A stretch of 64,000 nt of DNA from Halovivax limisalsi. Its GTDB lineage: Archaea; Halobacteriota; Halobacteria; Halobacteriales; Natrialbaceae. The notes below the pieces were generated by a model. It made no database searches. It had not been told where the DNA came from and saw nothing but the letters and a program-made list of their open reading frames with translations. Where the stretch lies: NCBI RefSeq assembly GCF_023093535.1, contig NZ_CP095757.1, positions 2,418,001 to 2,482,000 of the forward strand, written 5' to 3'. The translations under genes and the position numbers were made by a program. Positions 1-8,308 of this stretch are shown in pieces; position 1 is the stretch's first letter; the number at the start of each line of letters is the position of its first letter.

Positions 1-41
1 CCGAGAGCGCGGATGCGAGCGCGGGACGGGGTGACGACTGA
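1..41 (+). CDS. C-terminal end of an upstream gene (partial)
   Basis: An open frame enters from the left edge and reads about 12 acidic, Ser/Ala-rich residues (ESADASAGRGDD) before a TGA at 39-41. That TGA shares its A with the ATG of the next gene, the translational-coupling overlap common in archaeal operons. Too little is present to name the product. Support comes only from frame, composition and overlap. Confidence 0.45.
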   Translation, partial: ESADASAGRGDD

Positions 42-805
42 TGGTCGCAGCCAGCGATGGCGACTCGCCGGACGGCGACCCCGCCAGAAACGACGGGGAA
101 CGCAAGTCGGACGAATCGACACGAATGCTGAGCGCGGTCATGGAGGACTATATCAAGGCGATCTACGTCCACGAGGAGGACGGCGACGGACGGGTATCGA
201 CCTCGGCCCTCGCCGACGACCTCGAGGTCACCGCGCCGACCGTCTCCGCCACGCTGAAAACGCTCGAAGAGCGGGATCTCATCGACCGCAAGGAGTACAA
301 AGGGGTGACGCTCACCGAGGAGGGCGAACTCGTCGCCCTCGAGGTCCTCCGACACCACCGCATCCTCGAGACATTTTTGACCGAACGGTTCGATTACGAC
401 TGGGCCGACGTCCACCGCGAGGCCGACAGACTCGAACACTACGTGTCCGAGGAACTGACCGACCGCATCGCCGAAACGCTGGGAAACCCGCCGGTCGATC
501 CCCACGGCGACCCGATCCCCGACGCCGACCTGTCCGTTCCCGAAGGGCGTGAAACCATCCGCCTCGCTGAGGCCGAGGAGGACGAACACGTGACCGTCCA
601 CCGAATCCACGACCAGGACGACGCGGACCTTCGATACCTCGCCGATGTCGGCATTCGTCCGGCGGTCGAACTCGCGGTCGTCCGCGTCGCGCCGTTCGGG
701 ATGATAACCGTCGAGACGCCGGCGGGTGAGCAGAGCCTCCCGACGGAGATCGCCCGGTTGATCGAAGTCGTGCCGGCGGCCGCCGCGGACGGAACCGAGA
801 CGTAA
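41..805 (+). CDS. DtxR/IdeR-family metal-dependent transcriptional regulator
   Basis: A cytoplasmic metal-sensing repressor that would bind DNA when loaded with Fe(II) or Mn(II). After a ~28-residue hydrophilic N-terminus comes a winged HTH (SALADDLEVTAPTVSATLKTL), then the DtxR metal-binding/dimerisation region with a Glu/His pattern (RHHRILETFL, EADRLEH). A C-terminal SH3-like/FeoA-type domain follows from about residue 175. The ATG at 41 has a GGTGA ribosome-binding sequence just upstream and overlaps the preceding stop. An internal ATG at 125 (MLSAVMEDYIKAIY) matches the usual family N-terminus and is a credible alternative. Family assignment is firm; the metal and targets are inference. 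Haloarchaeal relatives control iron and manganese uptake genes. Confidence 0.9.
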   Translation: MVAASDGDSPDGDPARNDGERKSDESTRMLSAVMEDYIKAIYVHEEDGDGRVSTSALADDLEVTAPTVSATLKTLEERDLIDRKEYKGVTLTEEGELVALEVLRHHRILETFLTERFDYDWADVHREADRLEHYVSEELTDRIAETLGNPPVDPHGDPIPDADLSVPEGRETIRLAEAEEDEHVTVHRIHDQDDADLRYLADVGIRPAVELAVVRVAPFGMITVETPAGEQSLPTEIARLIEVVPAAAADGTET

Positions 806-907
806 GTTCGATCACGCTTCCGAGAAGGCCACCCGTGACTCGCGCCGATCGCGAATTGTTCGGGCCACCGTGCCTCGTGGTTCGCTCCGCTCACCGTTCG
901 GATTGCC

Positions 908-932
908 GAGATTCTCACTCCGTTCGAATCTC
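908..932 (-). terminator. Hairpin downstream of tRNA-Thr
   Basis: A perfect 7-bp inverted repeat, GAGATTC ... GAATCTC, with an 11-nt loop sits 4 nt beyond the 3' end of tRNA-Thr in its transcription direction. It could mark the processing or termination region of the tRNA transcript. No clear T-tract is seen, so the terminator role is inferred. Confidence 0.35.
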
Positions 933-935
933 GCA

Positions 936-1009
936 AGCCAGGGGTGGGATTTGAACCCACGAAGTCTCGATTACAAGTCGAGTGCATGAACCGCCCATGC
1001 TCCCCTGGC
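936..1009 (-). tRNA. tRNA-Thr (anticodon TGT)
   Basis: On the minus strand a 74-nt cloverleaf folds. The acceptor stem is GCCAGGG/CCCTGGC, the anticodon stem-loop is CTCGA-CTTGTAA-TCGAG giving anticodon TGT (decodes ACA), and the T-arm is GTGGG-TTCAAAT-CCCAC. The unpaired base after the acceptor is T, as in archaeal threonine tRNAs. CCA is not encoded and there is no intron. Position 8 reads G rather than the usual T, which is worth noting but does not disturb the stems. Confidence 0.93.
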
Positions 1010-1023
1010 GCAGTGTTCGGTTG

Positions 1024-1530
1024 TCAGTCGACCCTTGACTGTGTTTCGTTTTCACCCGGTTCGTCGAGGCGCCGGGTCACCGTCAGGCGGTGCGGGTCGT
1101 AGCCCGCGCGTCGGTAAAACCGCCGGGCCGAATCGTTCGACGCCATGACGTCGATCTGGCAGATCTCGACGCCGCGGTCGGCCAGTTCCGATTCGACGGC
1201 CGAGAGCAGCGTCGTTCCGATGCCGCGGTCGCGATGGGCGGGTTCGACCCAGAGATTCGAGAGCGTGCCGCGGGTGACCGACAGTTCGAAGGTCCCGGAT
1301 TCGACTGCGAAACTCGCGAAGCCGACTATCTCGTCGTCCAACCTGGCGACGAGGAGGCAGTCCGCGACCTGGTGGGCGGCGATGACGTCGCGGATCGTCG
1401 ATCGGTTCGACTCGACGTCGAGGTGCGAGCCGTGGTCGCGCTGCTCGGCCGCGAGCGAGAGCCAGCACTCGACGAGGCGATCGAGATCGGCGCCCGTCGC
1501 GGGCTCAATGCGTAGATCTGACGGGGGCAT
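1024..1530 (-). CDS. GNAT-family N-acetyltransferase
   Basis: A 168-residue single-domain acetyltransferase of the GCN5-related fold. The acetyl-CoA pyrophosphate loop is seen as HRDRGIGTTLL at residues 99-109, preceded by the beta-4 strand SNLWVEP. The conserved C-terminal segment NDSARRFYRRAGYDP is typical of the family. The acceptor substrate cannot be read from the sequence. Its start overlaps the 3' end of the phosphoglycerate kinase gene by 26 nt on the same strand, so the two are probably co-transcribed. tRNA-Thr follows downstream in the same orientation. Confidence 0.88.
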   Translation of the reverse strand: MPPSDLRIEPATGADLDRLVECWLSLAAEQRDHGSHLDVESNRSTIRDVIAAHQVADCLLVARLDDEIVGFASFAVESGTFELSVTRGTLSNLWVEPAHRDRGIGTTLLSAVESELADRGVEICQIDVMASNDSARRFYRRAGYDPHRLTVTRRLDEPGENETQSRVD

Positions 1531-2731
1531 CCTCGAGGGCCTCGACGGCGGGTAGTGGATCGCCGGTCAGGAGGGTCAGCGCCGCTCCGCCGCCGGTACT
1601 GACGTGGGAGAAGCCGTCGACGCCGAGTTGGCGAAGCGCCGAGGCGGTGTCGCCGCCGCCGACGATGCTCGTCGGGACGGCCGTCGCCGCCTCGAAGAGT
1701 TCGCGCGTTCCCCGTTCGAAGGCGGCGTTCTCGTAGACGCCTGCCGGCCCGTTGAGGATGACCGTCTCCGAGTCGGCGAAGACGTCGGTGTAGGCCTCGA
1801 TCGTCCGCGAGCCGACGTCCATCGCGAGATCGTCGTCGGCCGGCAGGTCCGATCGGTCGAGCTCGACCCGCTCGCCGTCGCGTTCGACGGCGACGTCTCG
1901 GGGGAATTCGATGCGGTCGCCGTAGGCCTCCAGCAGGTCGGCCGCGCGATCGATCTCGTCGAAGAACCCGCGCTCGTAGATGACGTTCGAACTCGCGTCG
2001 CCGAGGTTGACGCCGCTGGCACTCAGGAAGACGTTGCCGACGAGCCCGCTCGCGAGCACCGTATCGGCCAGACCGTCCTCGAGGACCCGTTCGGCGACGT
2101 CGAGCGCGCCGGAGACTTTGGCCCCGCCGAGCGCGTACGTTCGCGGCCGGGCCGTCGATTCGACGTCGCCCAGCGCCGCCAGCTCGCGTTCCAGGACGTG
2201 CCCGGCGTAACTCGGAAGGACGGCGGGAAAGCCGACGAGCGAGGGCTGGGACCGATGGGAAGCGGCGAAGGCGTCGTTGACGTAGACGTCGAGGACCGGC
2301 GCGAGTCGCGAGACGAGGTGGGTCTCCGCCGCGCGCTCGGGGTCGAACTCCATGTACTCCTCGCTGTAGAAGCGGGTGTTTTCGAGGAAGAGACACTCGC
2401 CGTCCGCGAGGGCTTCGATCGCCTCGCGAGCGGTCCGTCCGTGGGTTTCGTCGACGTAGGAGACGGGAAAGGAGAGCGCGTCGTCGTACCAGTCCGCGTG
2501 GGCCGACAGCGTCGCGAAGTCGTCACCACCGGGTCGGCCCTGGTGGGCGAGCACGGCGACCCGGGCCCCGCGGTCAAGCAGGGTTTCGAGCGTGGGCACG
2601 TGCGCCTGGAGACGGGAGTCGTCGAGCAGGGTCTCGTCCTCGACGGGACTGTTGACGTCGACGCGCACCCCGACGACGGTCCCGCGTGCGTCCAGATCGT
2701 CGAGCGTCTCGATCATCAGGCGAGAGTCCAC
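1505..2731 (-). CDS. pgk: Phosphoglycerate kinase
   Basis: Transfers phosphate between 1,3-bisphosphoglycerate and ADP in the lower glycolytic/gluconeogenic pathway of the cytosol. The N-terminal 3-phosphoglycerate-binding motif RVDVNSP is at residues 23-29, followed by the LAHQGRPGG loop. The hinge/nucleotide segment GGAKVSG is mid-protein, and the C-terminal nucleotide-binding loops are seen as GGGDTAS and STGGGAAL. The 408-residue length is normal for a haloarchaeal enzyme. An ATG at 2716 (MIETL) is an alternative start. The downstream GNAT gene overlaps it. Confidence 0.97.
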   Translation of the reverse strand: MDSRLMIETLDDLDARGTVVGVRVDVNSPVEDETLLDDSRLQAHVPTLETLLDRGARVAVLAHQGRPGGDDFATLSAHADWYDDALSFPVSYVDETHGRTAREAIEALADGECLFLENTRFYSEEYMEFDPERAAETHLVSRLAPVLDVYVNDAFAASHRSQPSLVGFPAVLPSYAGHVLERELAALGDVESTARPRTYALGGAKVSGALDVAERVLEDGLADTVLASGLVGNVFLSASGVNLGDASSNVIYERGFFDEIDRAADLLEAYGDRIEFPRDVAVERDGERVELDRSDLPADDDLAMDVGSRTIEAYTDVFADSETVILNGPAGVYENAAFERGTRELFEAATAVPTSIVGGGDTASALRQLGVDGFSHVSTGGGAALTLLTGDPLPAVEALEDAPVRSTH

Positions 2732-2849
2732 TGGCGACCCCGAAAGGTCTTTCCATCGGTTCGACGCTGGTGCAACGCGGCGTCGTCGGTACGTGGGTCG
2801 ATCGTCGGTCCGGCCCCGTCACGTCGATCGACAGATCGGACGGCGGCCG

Positions 2850-3437
2850 TCACATCGATCGGCAGTCGGCGCAGACGAGCTGTCCGTTGGATTCGGCGAG
2901 CGTGTCCGCGAGCGTGCCACAGACCTCGCAGATGCTCTGCTCGGCGTACTCGGAGCCGCCGTTCGTCCGGGGTTGCTCCGCGTCGATCGGGGCGCTCGAG
3001 GCGAGCTCGAAGTCCTCGCGCTCGGACGTCGTCGTGCCGGGGAAGGCGCCGGCCGCGGCGATCACGTCGCGCTGGGTGAGGATGCCGACGACGCCGTCCG
3101 CGTCCTCGACGACCAGGTTGCGGATGTTGTCCCTGGCCATGATGTCCGCGGCGTCCGAGAGCGACCGATCCGGCTCGATCGAGATGACGGGAGCCGACAT
3201 GACCTCCTCGATCGTGACCTCGGCCGGCTCTCGTTGCCCGGCCACGACCCCGAGTACGTCCCACTCGGTCATGATCCCAACGGGCTCTCGGCCGCGAACG
3301 ACCAGGACCGAGCCGGTTCGTTCGTCTCGCATCAGTTCGACGGCGCCGAGTACACTGTCGGACTCGCTCACGCCGACGTAGTCCTTCGTCAGGACGTCCC
3401 TGACCGACAGGTCCGGTTCCATGCAAGTTTCTAACAC
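2850..3437 (-). CDS. Tandem CBS-domain protein with C-terminal zinc ribbon
   Basis: Two CBS repeats (about residues 12-65 and 76-130, the second ending DGVVGILTQRDVI) form a Bateman module that usually binds adenosine nucleotides or SAM. A short linker leads to a zinc-ribbon with cysteines at 170, 173, 189 and 192 (CEVC ... CADC). No enzymatic domain is fused, so this is a regulatory or ligand-sensing protein of unknown partner. The ATG at 3422 (MEPDLSVRD) is a good alternative start, because family members begin at the first CBS strand. It lies upstream of pgk on the same strand with a 118-nt gap. Confidence 0.85.
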   Translation of the reverse strand: MLETCMEPDLSVRDVLTKDYVGVSESDSVLGAVELMRDERTGSVLVVRGREPVGIMTEWDVLGVVAGQREPAEVTIEEVMSAPVISIEPDRSLSDAADIMARDNIRNLVVEDADGVVGILTQRDVIAAAGAFPGTTTSEREDFELASSAPIDAEQPRTNGGSEYAEQSICEVCGTLADTLAESNGQLVCADCRSM

Positions 3438-3550
3438 ACAGGCGCCCTAAAACCTACCTCCGGTACGTTTTTGCCCGCGCGCTGTGTAGATTTTCGGACT
3501 CCTCCGTCGGTCGGAACTGGAGCCGATTAGCGAGTCGCGTCGCAGGTCGA

Positions 3551-4321
3551 TCAGGTCGATTCCCAGGCGAGATCGACGCGGTGCCCGTCCGCTCGACAGC
3601 GTTCGAGCGCGTGTTTGGCGTCCATCCCCGCGGCGTGTGCGCTCTCACCGCGGCCGACGCCGACGCGAACGTCGACGTCGACGCTCGTTTCGACGTGGTC
3701 GATCGCCTCGGAGTAGGCCCCCCGATCGAGGGAGGGACAGACCGCGATGATGTTGTCGCCACCGACGAAGAACGAGAGGCTGTCGTGGCGCGAGCGCATG
3801 TGGCTCATTAACGCGGCGTAGGTCTGTTCGATCTCGACGAAGCTGTCGTAGGCGTTGAGCGCGTCCGTGTACTCGGACGTCGCGTCGACGACGTCGAAGT
3901 GAGCGATCTGGACGTCGTCGGCCGTCGCGTGCTGGGCCTCGATGGGACGGCCGCCGAGGATCTCTCGTCGGCTATCGTCCTGCGCGCTGCCGGCGTCCTG
4001 GAGTAACTCCGTCGCGTCTTCGAGCGCGAGGACGGGCGTCGTCCCGGTCGCCACGCCGAGACTGAGCGTGACGGGGTAGCGATTCGCGACCGACTCCTGC
4101 AGGAGTCGGTGGTCCGCGATGTCGAGGCCGTTCGTCACCGCGATCATGTTGTCGAATCGCGTGAAGAAGACGTAGCCGTCCCTCGCGCCGACGAACTGCG
4201 AGACGTCCGCGTAGAGGCGCGATTGTAACGTCTGGAGGTCTGCTTCCCGCCGGGGTTCCGGCGTGACCGTCCACGGGCCGTAGTTGTCGATCTGGAGGAG
4301 CGAAACCTGCGTGTTCGTCAC
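3551..4321 (-). CDS. arfA: GTP cyclohydrolase III (archaeal)
   Basis: Converts GTP to 2-amino-5-formylamino-6-ribosylaminopyrimidinone phosphate, the first step to archaeal riboflavin and coenzyme F420. The N-terminus reads TNTQVSLLQIDNYGPWT, and RFDNMIAVTNG and GGDNIIA are the duplicated GGDEF-like metal/nucleotide motifs of this family. The GTG at 4321 is chosen because it gives the conserved N-terminus, and a TATA-like element lies about 30 nt upstream, fitting a leaderless mRNA. The upstream frame to 4369 is not family-like. At 256 residues the length is normal. Confidence 0.93.
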   Translation of the reverse strand: MTNTQVSLLQIDNYGPWTVTPEPRREADLQTLQSRLYADVSQFVGARDGYVFFTRFDNMIAVTNGLDIADHRLLQESVANRYPVTLSLGVATGTTPVLALEDATELLQDAGSAQDDSRREILGGRPIEAQHATADDVQIAHFDVVDATSEYTDALNAYDSFVEIEQTYAALMSHMRSRHDSLSFFVGGDNIIAVCPSLDRGAYSEAIDHVETSVDVDVRVGVGRGESAHAAGMDAKHALERCRADGHRVDLAWEST

Positions 4322-4346
4322 GATAGCTGAACAGATCCACTGGGTT

Positions 4347-4361
4347 CGTATAAGTGATACG
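4347..4361 (-). promoter_or_regulatory. Promoter of the GTP cyclohydrolase III gene
   Basis: The 15-bp imperfect palindrome CGTAT-AAGTG-ATACG overlaps a TATA-like core (minus strand CACTTATAC) centred about 30 nt upstream of the GTG start. This spacing predicts a leaderless transcript. The symmetry may be incidental to the TATA box. Confidence 0.5.
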
Positions 4362-4444
4362 CAATCCAATTTCGTTACGGAGCGACACTGACGGGCGAGG
4401 GGACGGAGAGAACCCGAAGGCCACTCGAATAGCGTGGGGTCAGC

Positions 4445-4765
4445 TCAGGCAGACTTTCGCTCGGGATTCGAACCGGCCGGGTGGTACTCCCAGAAGTCAC
4501 CGGCCCGCATGGCGTCGCCGACCGCCTTGTGGAGGTCGACGATCGTTTCGAACTCCGCCGGTTCGACGTACTCGAAGATGTCCGCGAGCGAGACGACGCG
4601 TCGGTGATTGATGCGAATCGGGTCGTCACCGTACTCGTCGACGAACGCGTCGCGTTCGAGCGGGAAATCCTCGTCCTCGTCGACCTTCTTCGCGATGACG
4701 GCCATGTCGTACTTTCGACGCCCCTCGCTTCCCTCCTCGCCGTCGGGATCGTGCGGCCAGTCCAT
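4445..4765 (-). CDS. Conserved haloarchaeal protein (DUF5785-like)
   Basis: A small, acidic, soluble 106-residue protein beginning MDWPHDPDGEEGSEG and rich in charged residues, with a mixed helical core around HRRVVSLADIFEYVE. I recognise the N-terminal block as a haloarchaeal conserved family, probably DUF5785, with no assigned function. There is no signal peptide, membrane segment or cysteine motif. It lies between the arfA and CoA-transferase genes on the same strand. The family label is from memory and should be treated as tentative. Confidence 0.75.
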   Translation of the reverse strand: MDWPHDPDGEEGSEGRRKYDMAVIAKKVDEDEDFPLERDAFVDEYGDDPIRINHRRVVSLADIFEYVEPAEFETIVDLHKAVGDAMRAGDFWEYHPAGSNPERKSA

Positions 4766-4862
4766 ACCGGGATTCTCGGCGGCGATCGCAAAAACGTTGT
4801 CTTCCGCGCGGGCCGATCGGCCAGCGTCCCCGCTCGTCGATCACCGCTCACCCGGTGGTCTC

Positions 4863-6041
4863 TCACTCGTCGAGGGCTTCCTCCTGTGCGGCGAGTTCCG
4901 CGAGGAGTTCCGCGCGGTGTTCGTCGAGCAACGGGGCCCGTCCGCGCGGTTGCGGGTTCGTCTCGGTCATCTTGATCGCGCTCCCGGCGATCTCGACGGT
5001 CTCGTCGGTCCCCGGTTGGTCGACGTCGTAGAGCATCTCCCGCCGGTGGACGTGCTCGTCGGCGAAGATGTCCTCGGTGTCGTGGACCGGAGCGACGGGG
5101 ACCTCGCCCTCCAGTCGATCCAGAACTTCGTCGATCGTGCGGTCGGCCATCCAGTCGGCGACGACGGCGCGGAGGGACTCTCGATTCGCCACGCGGTCCG
5201 CGGGTTGGGGATAGGCCTCGGCCAGATCCGGTCGGTCGATGGCAGCACAGAGTGCCCGCCAGTGGTTCGTCCCGAAGGCGGCGACGACGACGTAGCCGTC
5301 CGCGACGGCGAAGGCGTTGTACGGAAAGAGCGTCGGGTGGGAGTTGCCCCGCCTCGAGGGCGGTTCGCCCTCGTAGGACTGGAGGTAGATGGCCCGCTCG
5401 GTCATGCTGATCATCGAGTCGTACATGGCCGTGTCGACGAACTGCCCCTCGCCGGTCCGCTCTCGGTGGTGGATCGCGCCGAGGATGCCGATGCAGTTGA
5501 GCGTCCCCGTGAAGAGGTCGCCGATGCCGGGCCCGACCTTCATCGGCGGGCCGTCCGCGGCACCGGTGATCTCCATCACTCCGCCCAGGGCCTGGGCGAT
5601 GATGTCGAAGGCCGGGTTGCCCTGCCGGTCCGTCTCGCCGGTCCGCGGGTCGCCGAAGCCCCGGATTGACGCGTAGATCAGCTCGGGATTGCGCGCTCTG
5701 AGCGTCTCGTAGCCCAGGTCGAACGACTCCATCGTCCCCGCGCGGTAGTTCTCGACGACGACGTCGGCGGTCTCGACCAGGTCGAGGAACGTCTCGCGGT
5801 CGGCCGCCCCGCTCAGATCTAGTTCGATGCTCCGCTTGCCGCGATTGACGCTCTGAAAGTAACCCCCGTACGGTTCGGCGTCCGGATTCTCGAGGTGGGG
5901 CGGGCTCGAGCGGATCAGGTCGCCGCCGGGACGTTCGACTTTCACGACGTCGGCCCCCATATCTGCGAGAAGCATCGTACAGTACGGACCGGCCAGCACC
6001 TGCGTGAGATCGAGCACGCGGAGGTCCGAGAGTGCGCCCAT
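4863..6041 (-). CDS. CaiB/BaiF (class III) CoA-transferase
   Basis: A 392-residue family III CoA-transferase, moving CoA between carboxylic acids through aspartyl-anhydride chemistry. Family signatures are the N-terminal LRVLDLTQVLAGPYCTMLLADMGADVVKVE block, NRGKRSIELDL, and the segment GNPAFDIIAQALGG, the region that carries the catalytic aspartate in this family. The C-terminal VPVAPVHDTEDIFADEHVHRREM block is also canonical. Substrate cannot be assigned, since homologues act on carnitine, succinate, mesaconate or formyl/oxalyl groups. It is the first gene of a run on the minus strand. Confidence 0.92.
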   Translation of the reverse strand: MGALSDLRVLDLTQVLAGPYCTMLLADMGADVVKVERPGGDLIRSSPPHLENPDAEPYGGYFQSVNRGKRSIELDLSGAADRETFLDLVETADVVVENYRAGTMESFDLGYETLRARNPELIYASIRGFGDPRTGETDRQGNPAFDIIAQALGGVMEITGAADGPPMKVGPGIGDLFTGTLNCIGILGAIHHRERTGEGQFVDTAMYDSMISMTERAIYLQSYEGEPPSRRGNSHPTLFPYNAFAVADGYVVVAAFGTNHWRALCAAIDRPDLAEAYPQPADRVANRESLRAVVADWMADRTIDEVLDRLEGEVPVAPVHDTEDIFADEHVHRREMLYDVDQPGTDETVEIAGSAIKMTETNPQPRGRAPLLDEHRAELLAELAAQEEALDE

Positions 6042-6212
6042 ACGAGTGCCCTTGCGGTATAACCGGGTTAATCCTTACTACCCGGGCGGACGGGAACGGG
6101 CGCGGCACGCTGTTCCGGCGGTCCGCGAGCGGCCCGGTAATTTCCGGTCAACTAGGAGTCGATAGATTTACAACGAGTAGCCGAGAACGACGGTTCGAGT
6201 TGAGTATCACAC

Positions 6213-6593
6213 ATGCCGTCCGAACCCGAGCGGCGATGCCTCCGCTGCGACGCCGCCGCAGGCTACAACCGCGTCGTTCTCGATCTCGTCGCCGACACCA
6301 TCGTGGGCTCACTCTGTCGGAACTGCGAACTCGATCACCTCTCCGACTGGACCGAGTCGGCTCGAGAGCGATCGATATCCGCCTGCCACTGTCGCGGCTG
6401 TAATCGCGATCCACACGTTTCGTTTCCGCGATGGCTCCCCGAGACCACCGTCTCGGACGGCGTCATCGAGTCAACCGTGACGTACGATCGCGCGGAGACG
6501 TCGCTTCTCCTGTGTGACGAACACTTCGACGCGCTCGTTTCGTGCGAGTCGGTGCCTCCATCGACCACCCCGGCGGCCGCCGAATTCCGATAA
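6213..6593 (+). CDS. Small cysteine-rich haloarchaeal protein, probable zinc binding
   Basis: A 126-residue soluble protein with paired cysteines: CLRC near residue 11, CRNC near 36, CHCRGC near 60 and a C-terminal single cysteine. Together these suggest one or two structural zinc sites. The remainder is rich in Asp/Glu. I recognise no functional family beyond haloarchaeal zinc-finger-like proteins. It is divergent from the CoA-transferase gene, with 171 nt between the starts, and is followed by a ~390-nt non-coding stretch. Confidence 0.65.
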   Translation: MPSEPERRCLRCDAAAGYNRVVLDLVADTIVGSLCRNCELDHLSDWTESARERSISACHCRGCNRDPHVSFPRWLPETTVSDGVIESTVTYDRAETSLLLCDEHFDALVSCESVPPSTTPAAAEFR

Positions 6594-6724
6594 CTCGGTA
6601 CCGGGGGCACCGACCCGGTGAAAACCCAATCGGGGACGGACGCATCGACGGGCTCGCGACGCGCCGGAAAACGTCGTAGAACTCAGAACGGTGAGTGTCG
6701 GTCCGCGGAATCACGTGCCAGACG

Positions 6725-6781
6725 AGTCCACGCGGGAGCGAGCCCAGTCCACGCGGACGTACGAGGCAAGTCCACGCGGGA
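6725..6781. repeat. Three phased direct repeats in a non-coding stretch
   Basis: The element AGTCCACGCGG(G)A occurs at 6725, 6746 and 6769, spaced 21 and 23 nt, about two DNA turns apart. The surrounding 6594-6982 stretch (389 nt) has no convincing gene: the short frames crossing it have no recognisable domain and differ in frame. Its last 80 nt turn AT-rich before the HalOD1 gene. The repeats could be a regulator-binding array or a small slipped-strand duplication. Confidence 0.5.
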
Positions 6782-6982
6782 ACGATGGAGCACGGTCGGC
6801 GAGGACGACGTGGAGCGACGCCACGGCGGGCCGACAGTTCGGATCCACGGCGGCGACCTCGCGCGGGCGGACGATGAGACCCGGCCGTCGATCACGGAGC
6901 ACGGCTCCCAAGTTATGTAGACATTCAAGCATCGAAACCTATAAACTGGTGATATTCAGGCAGAAACTCGGTGGTTTTATGA

Positions 6983-7285
6983 GTGATTGTTGACTTCGTC
7001 AACGCAATGTTGCTCGAAGGGGATCGATCGATTCCGACGGACGAATCGGTCAGTCTGGCGATAATCGAGGCCGTCGCGGCACGCGAAGACGTCGACCCGG
7101 TTGACCTCAACCCACCGGAGTACGAGGCGCTGTTCGACGTCTGCGATCCAGAAGCGCTCGACGCACTCTTTCGGGATCGACCGACCGGGGATGCGGCGGC
7201 CGATATCGCGGTTTCACTCGTCTTTTGCGGATACGAGCTCACCGTCACCGGACCCGACGACGTGACCGTCTCGGAGTCGCGGTAA
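6983..7285 (+). CDS. HalOD1 output-domain protein
   Basis: A 100-residue stand-alone HalOD1 domain (haloarchaeal output domain 1). The family pattern is visible as SLAIIEAVAAREDVDPVDLNPP, then YEALFDVCDPEALDALF, and a C-terminal strand pair with FCGYELTVTGPDDVTV. Such domains occur alone or fused to response-regulator receivers and are thought to act as signalling outputs of unknown mechanism. The GTG at 6983 is the longest start; the ATG at 7007 (MLLEGDRSIPTD) also leaves the domain intact. The upstream DNA is AT-rich and probably promoter. Confidence 0.85.
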   Translation: MIVDFVNAMLLEGDRSIPTDESVSLAIIEAVAAREDVDPVDLNPPEYEALFDVCDPEALDALFRDRPTGDAAADIAVSLVFCGYELTVTGPDDVTVSESR

Positions 7286-7400
7286 CCGGAGACGGCGACC
7301 GATCATCGGCACGTCGACAGCGACCGGACTCGCGTCTGGACGACACGCTGTAGCCGGGCGTAGCGAGACATCGGGCCGTTCGACCGTGTGATCGGCCCGG

Positions 7401-8162
7401 TCAGTCGGTTTCCTCGCCGGCACACACGGCTTCGAAGACCGTCCGGTGCATGCGCGAAGTCACGTGGGAGGCGATCGTGGCCAGGTTCTCCGTGTCGGCC
7501 CGATTGTAGCGGATCAACGTCTCGAGCGCCTCGTCGTCACCGGCCTCGTACGCGCGCCATAACCTGACCGCATCCCGTCCGGAGAGGTCCGGGAGGTCGC
7601 GCTCGATCCCGAGCGCCGACTCGACGCCGTCGAGGCCGCCCGTGAGGTCGAGCGACCGGCAGGGGTAGTACAGATCGAGGTGCGGCGCGGATAGTTCGAC
7701 GTCGAACGACGACTCCAGAAACGGAACGTCGAATCGCCGACCGTTGAACGTCACGAGCAGCGGAACGTCGTCGAGTTCGGCCCGGAGCGTCGCCGCGTCC
7801 AGATCCGTCCCACGGACCAGCGTCGTCGTTTCGCCGGCCCGGTGGATCGTGACCGTCGTGACGTCGTGGCGATCCCGCGAGAGCCCCGTGGTTTCGATAT
7901 CCAGATAGCAAGCCTCGTCGCCGGCGTTTTCGAAGAGCCGCCACTGGTAGCGAGGCGGCACCTCCTCCGCGAAAAATTCGAACTCGTTCCGCGAGAGGTG
8001 CTTCCGCGCATCGTCGATGAACGATTCGATGCGCGCGGCCGTCTTCGGACCGACGGCGTCGGCGCTGAACTCGTCCCAGTGCGTGATGCCGTCCGTCCAG
8101 AGTTGCCGTTCCGTGGCTTCCCCGACCCCGTAGACGGGAATGAAACTGTTCTCGATTCGCAC
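7401..8162 (-). CDS. RNase H-fold 3'-5' exonuclease-like protein (YprB type)
   Basis: A 253-residue protein with an N-terminal helix-hairpin-helix-like segment (PVYGVGEATERQLWTDGI) and a DnaQ-like RNase H domain from about residue 80. The exonuclease acidic residues are seen in YLDIETTGL (Exo I, DxE), LVTFNGRRFDVPFLE (Exo II) and RYNRADTENL (Exo III). This matches the RNase_H_2/YprB-like group, predicted to be a nuclease; the substrate is unknown. Its 3' end faces the HalOD1 gene convergently. Confidence 0.82.
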   Translation of the reverse strand: MRIENSFIPVYGVGEATERQLWTDGITHWDEFSADAVGPKTAARIESFIDDARKHLSRNEFEFFAEEVPPRYQWRLFENAGDEACYLDIETTGLSRDRHDVTTVTIHRAGETTTLVRGTDLDAATLRAELDDVPLLVTFNGRRFDVPFLESSFDVELSAPHLDLYYPCRSLDLTGGLDGVESALGIERDLPDLSGRDAVRLWRAYEAGDDEALETLIRYNRADTENLATIASHVTSRMHRTVFEAVCAGEETD

Positions 8163-8246
8163 GGGTGCTCAGGGGCGCCGAATCGAGAAAAGCGCTCGGG
8201 TTCGGGTTCCGATACTTCCGATACTGGCTCGGCGATCCGCTCCGGT

Positions 8247-8308
8247 ACTCCTCGGTGTTGTCCGAGAGGTATCCGTCTCCGTCACTCCTCGGTGTTGTCC
8301 GAGAGGTA
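8247..8308. repeat. 25-bp direct repeat duplicating the 3' end of the adjacent gene
   Basis: ACTCCTCGGTGTTGTCCGA plus GAGGTA occurs identically at 8247-8271 and 8284-8308, a 37-nt period. The right-hand copy encodes the last residues and TGA stop of the large acidic protein on the minus strand. The left-hand copy lies immediately downstream of that stop. The period is not a multiple of three, so the second copy is untranslated in that frame. It looks like a recent tandem duplication of the gene's end. Confidence 0.85.

Noticed and set aside
1604-3079. A 491-codon plus-strand frame across pgk and the CBS gene
   Set aside because: It spans two unrelated well-identified minus-strand genes and their intergenic gap, which marks it as a shadow.
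4375-6108. A 577-codon minus-strand frame overlapping the CoA-transferase gene
   Set aside because: Its product is almost entirely Arg/Gly/Pro-rich without domains, and it is in the shadow frame of a clearly recognisable CoA-transferase. Long shadow frames are expected at this GC content.
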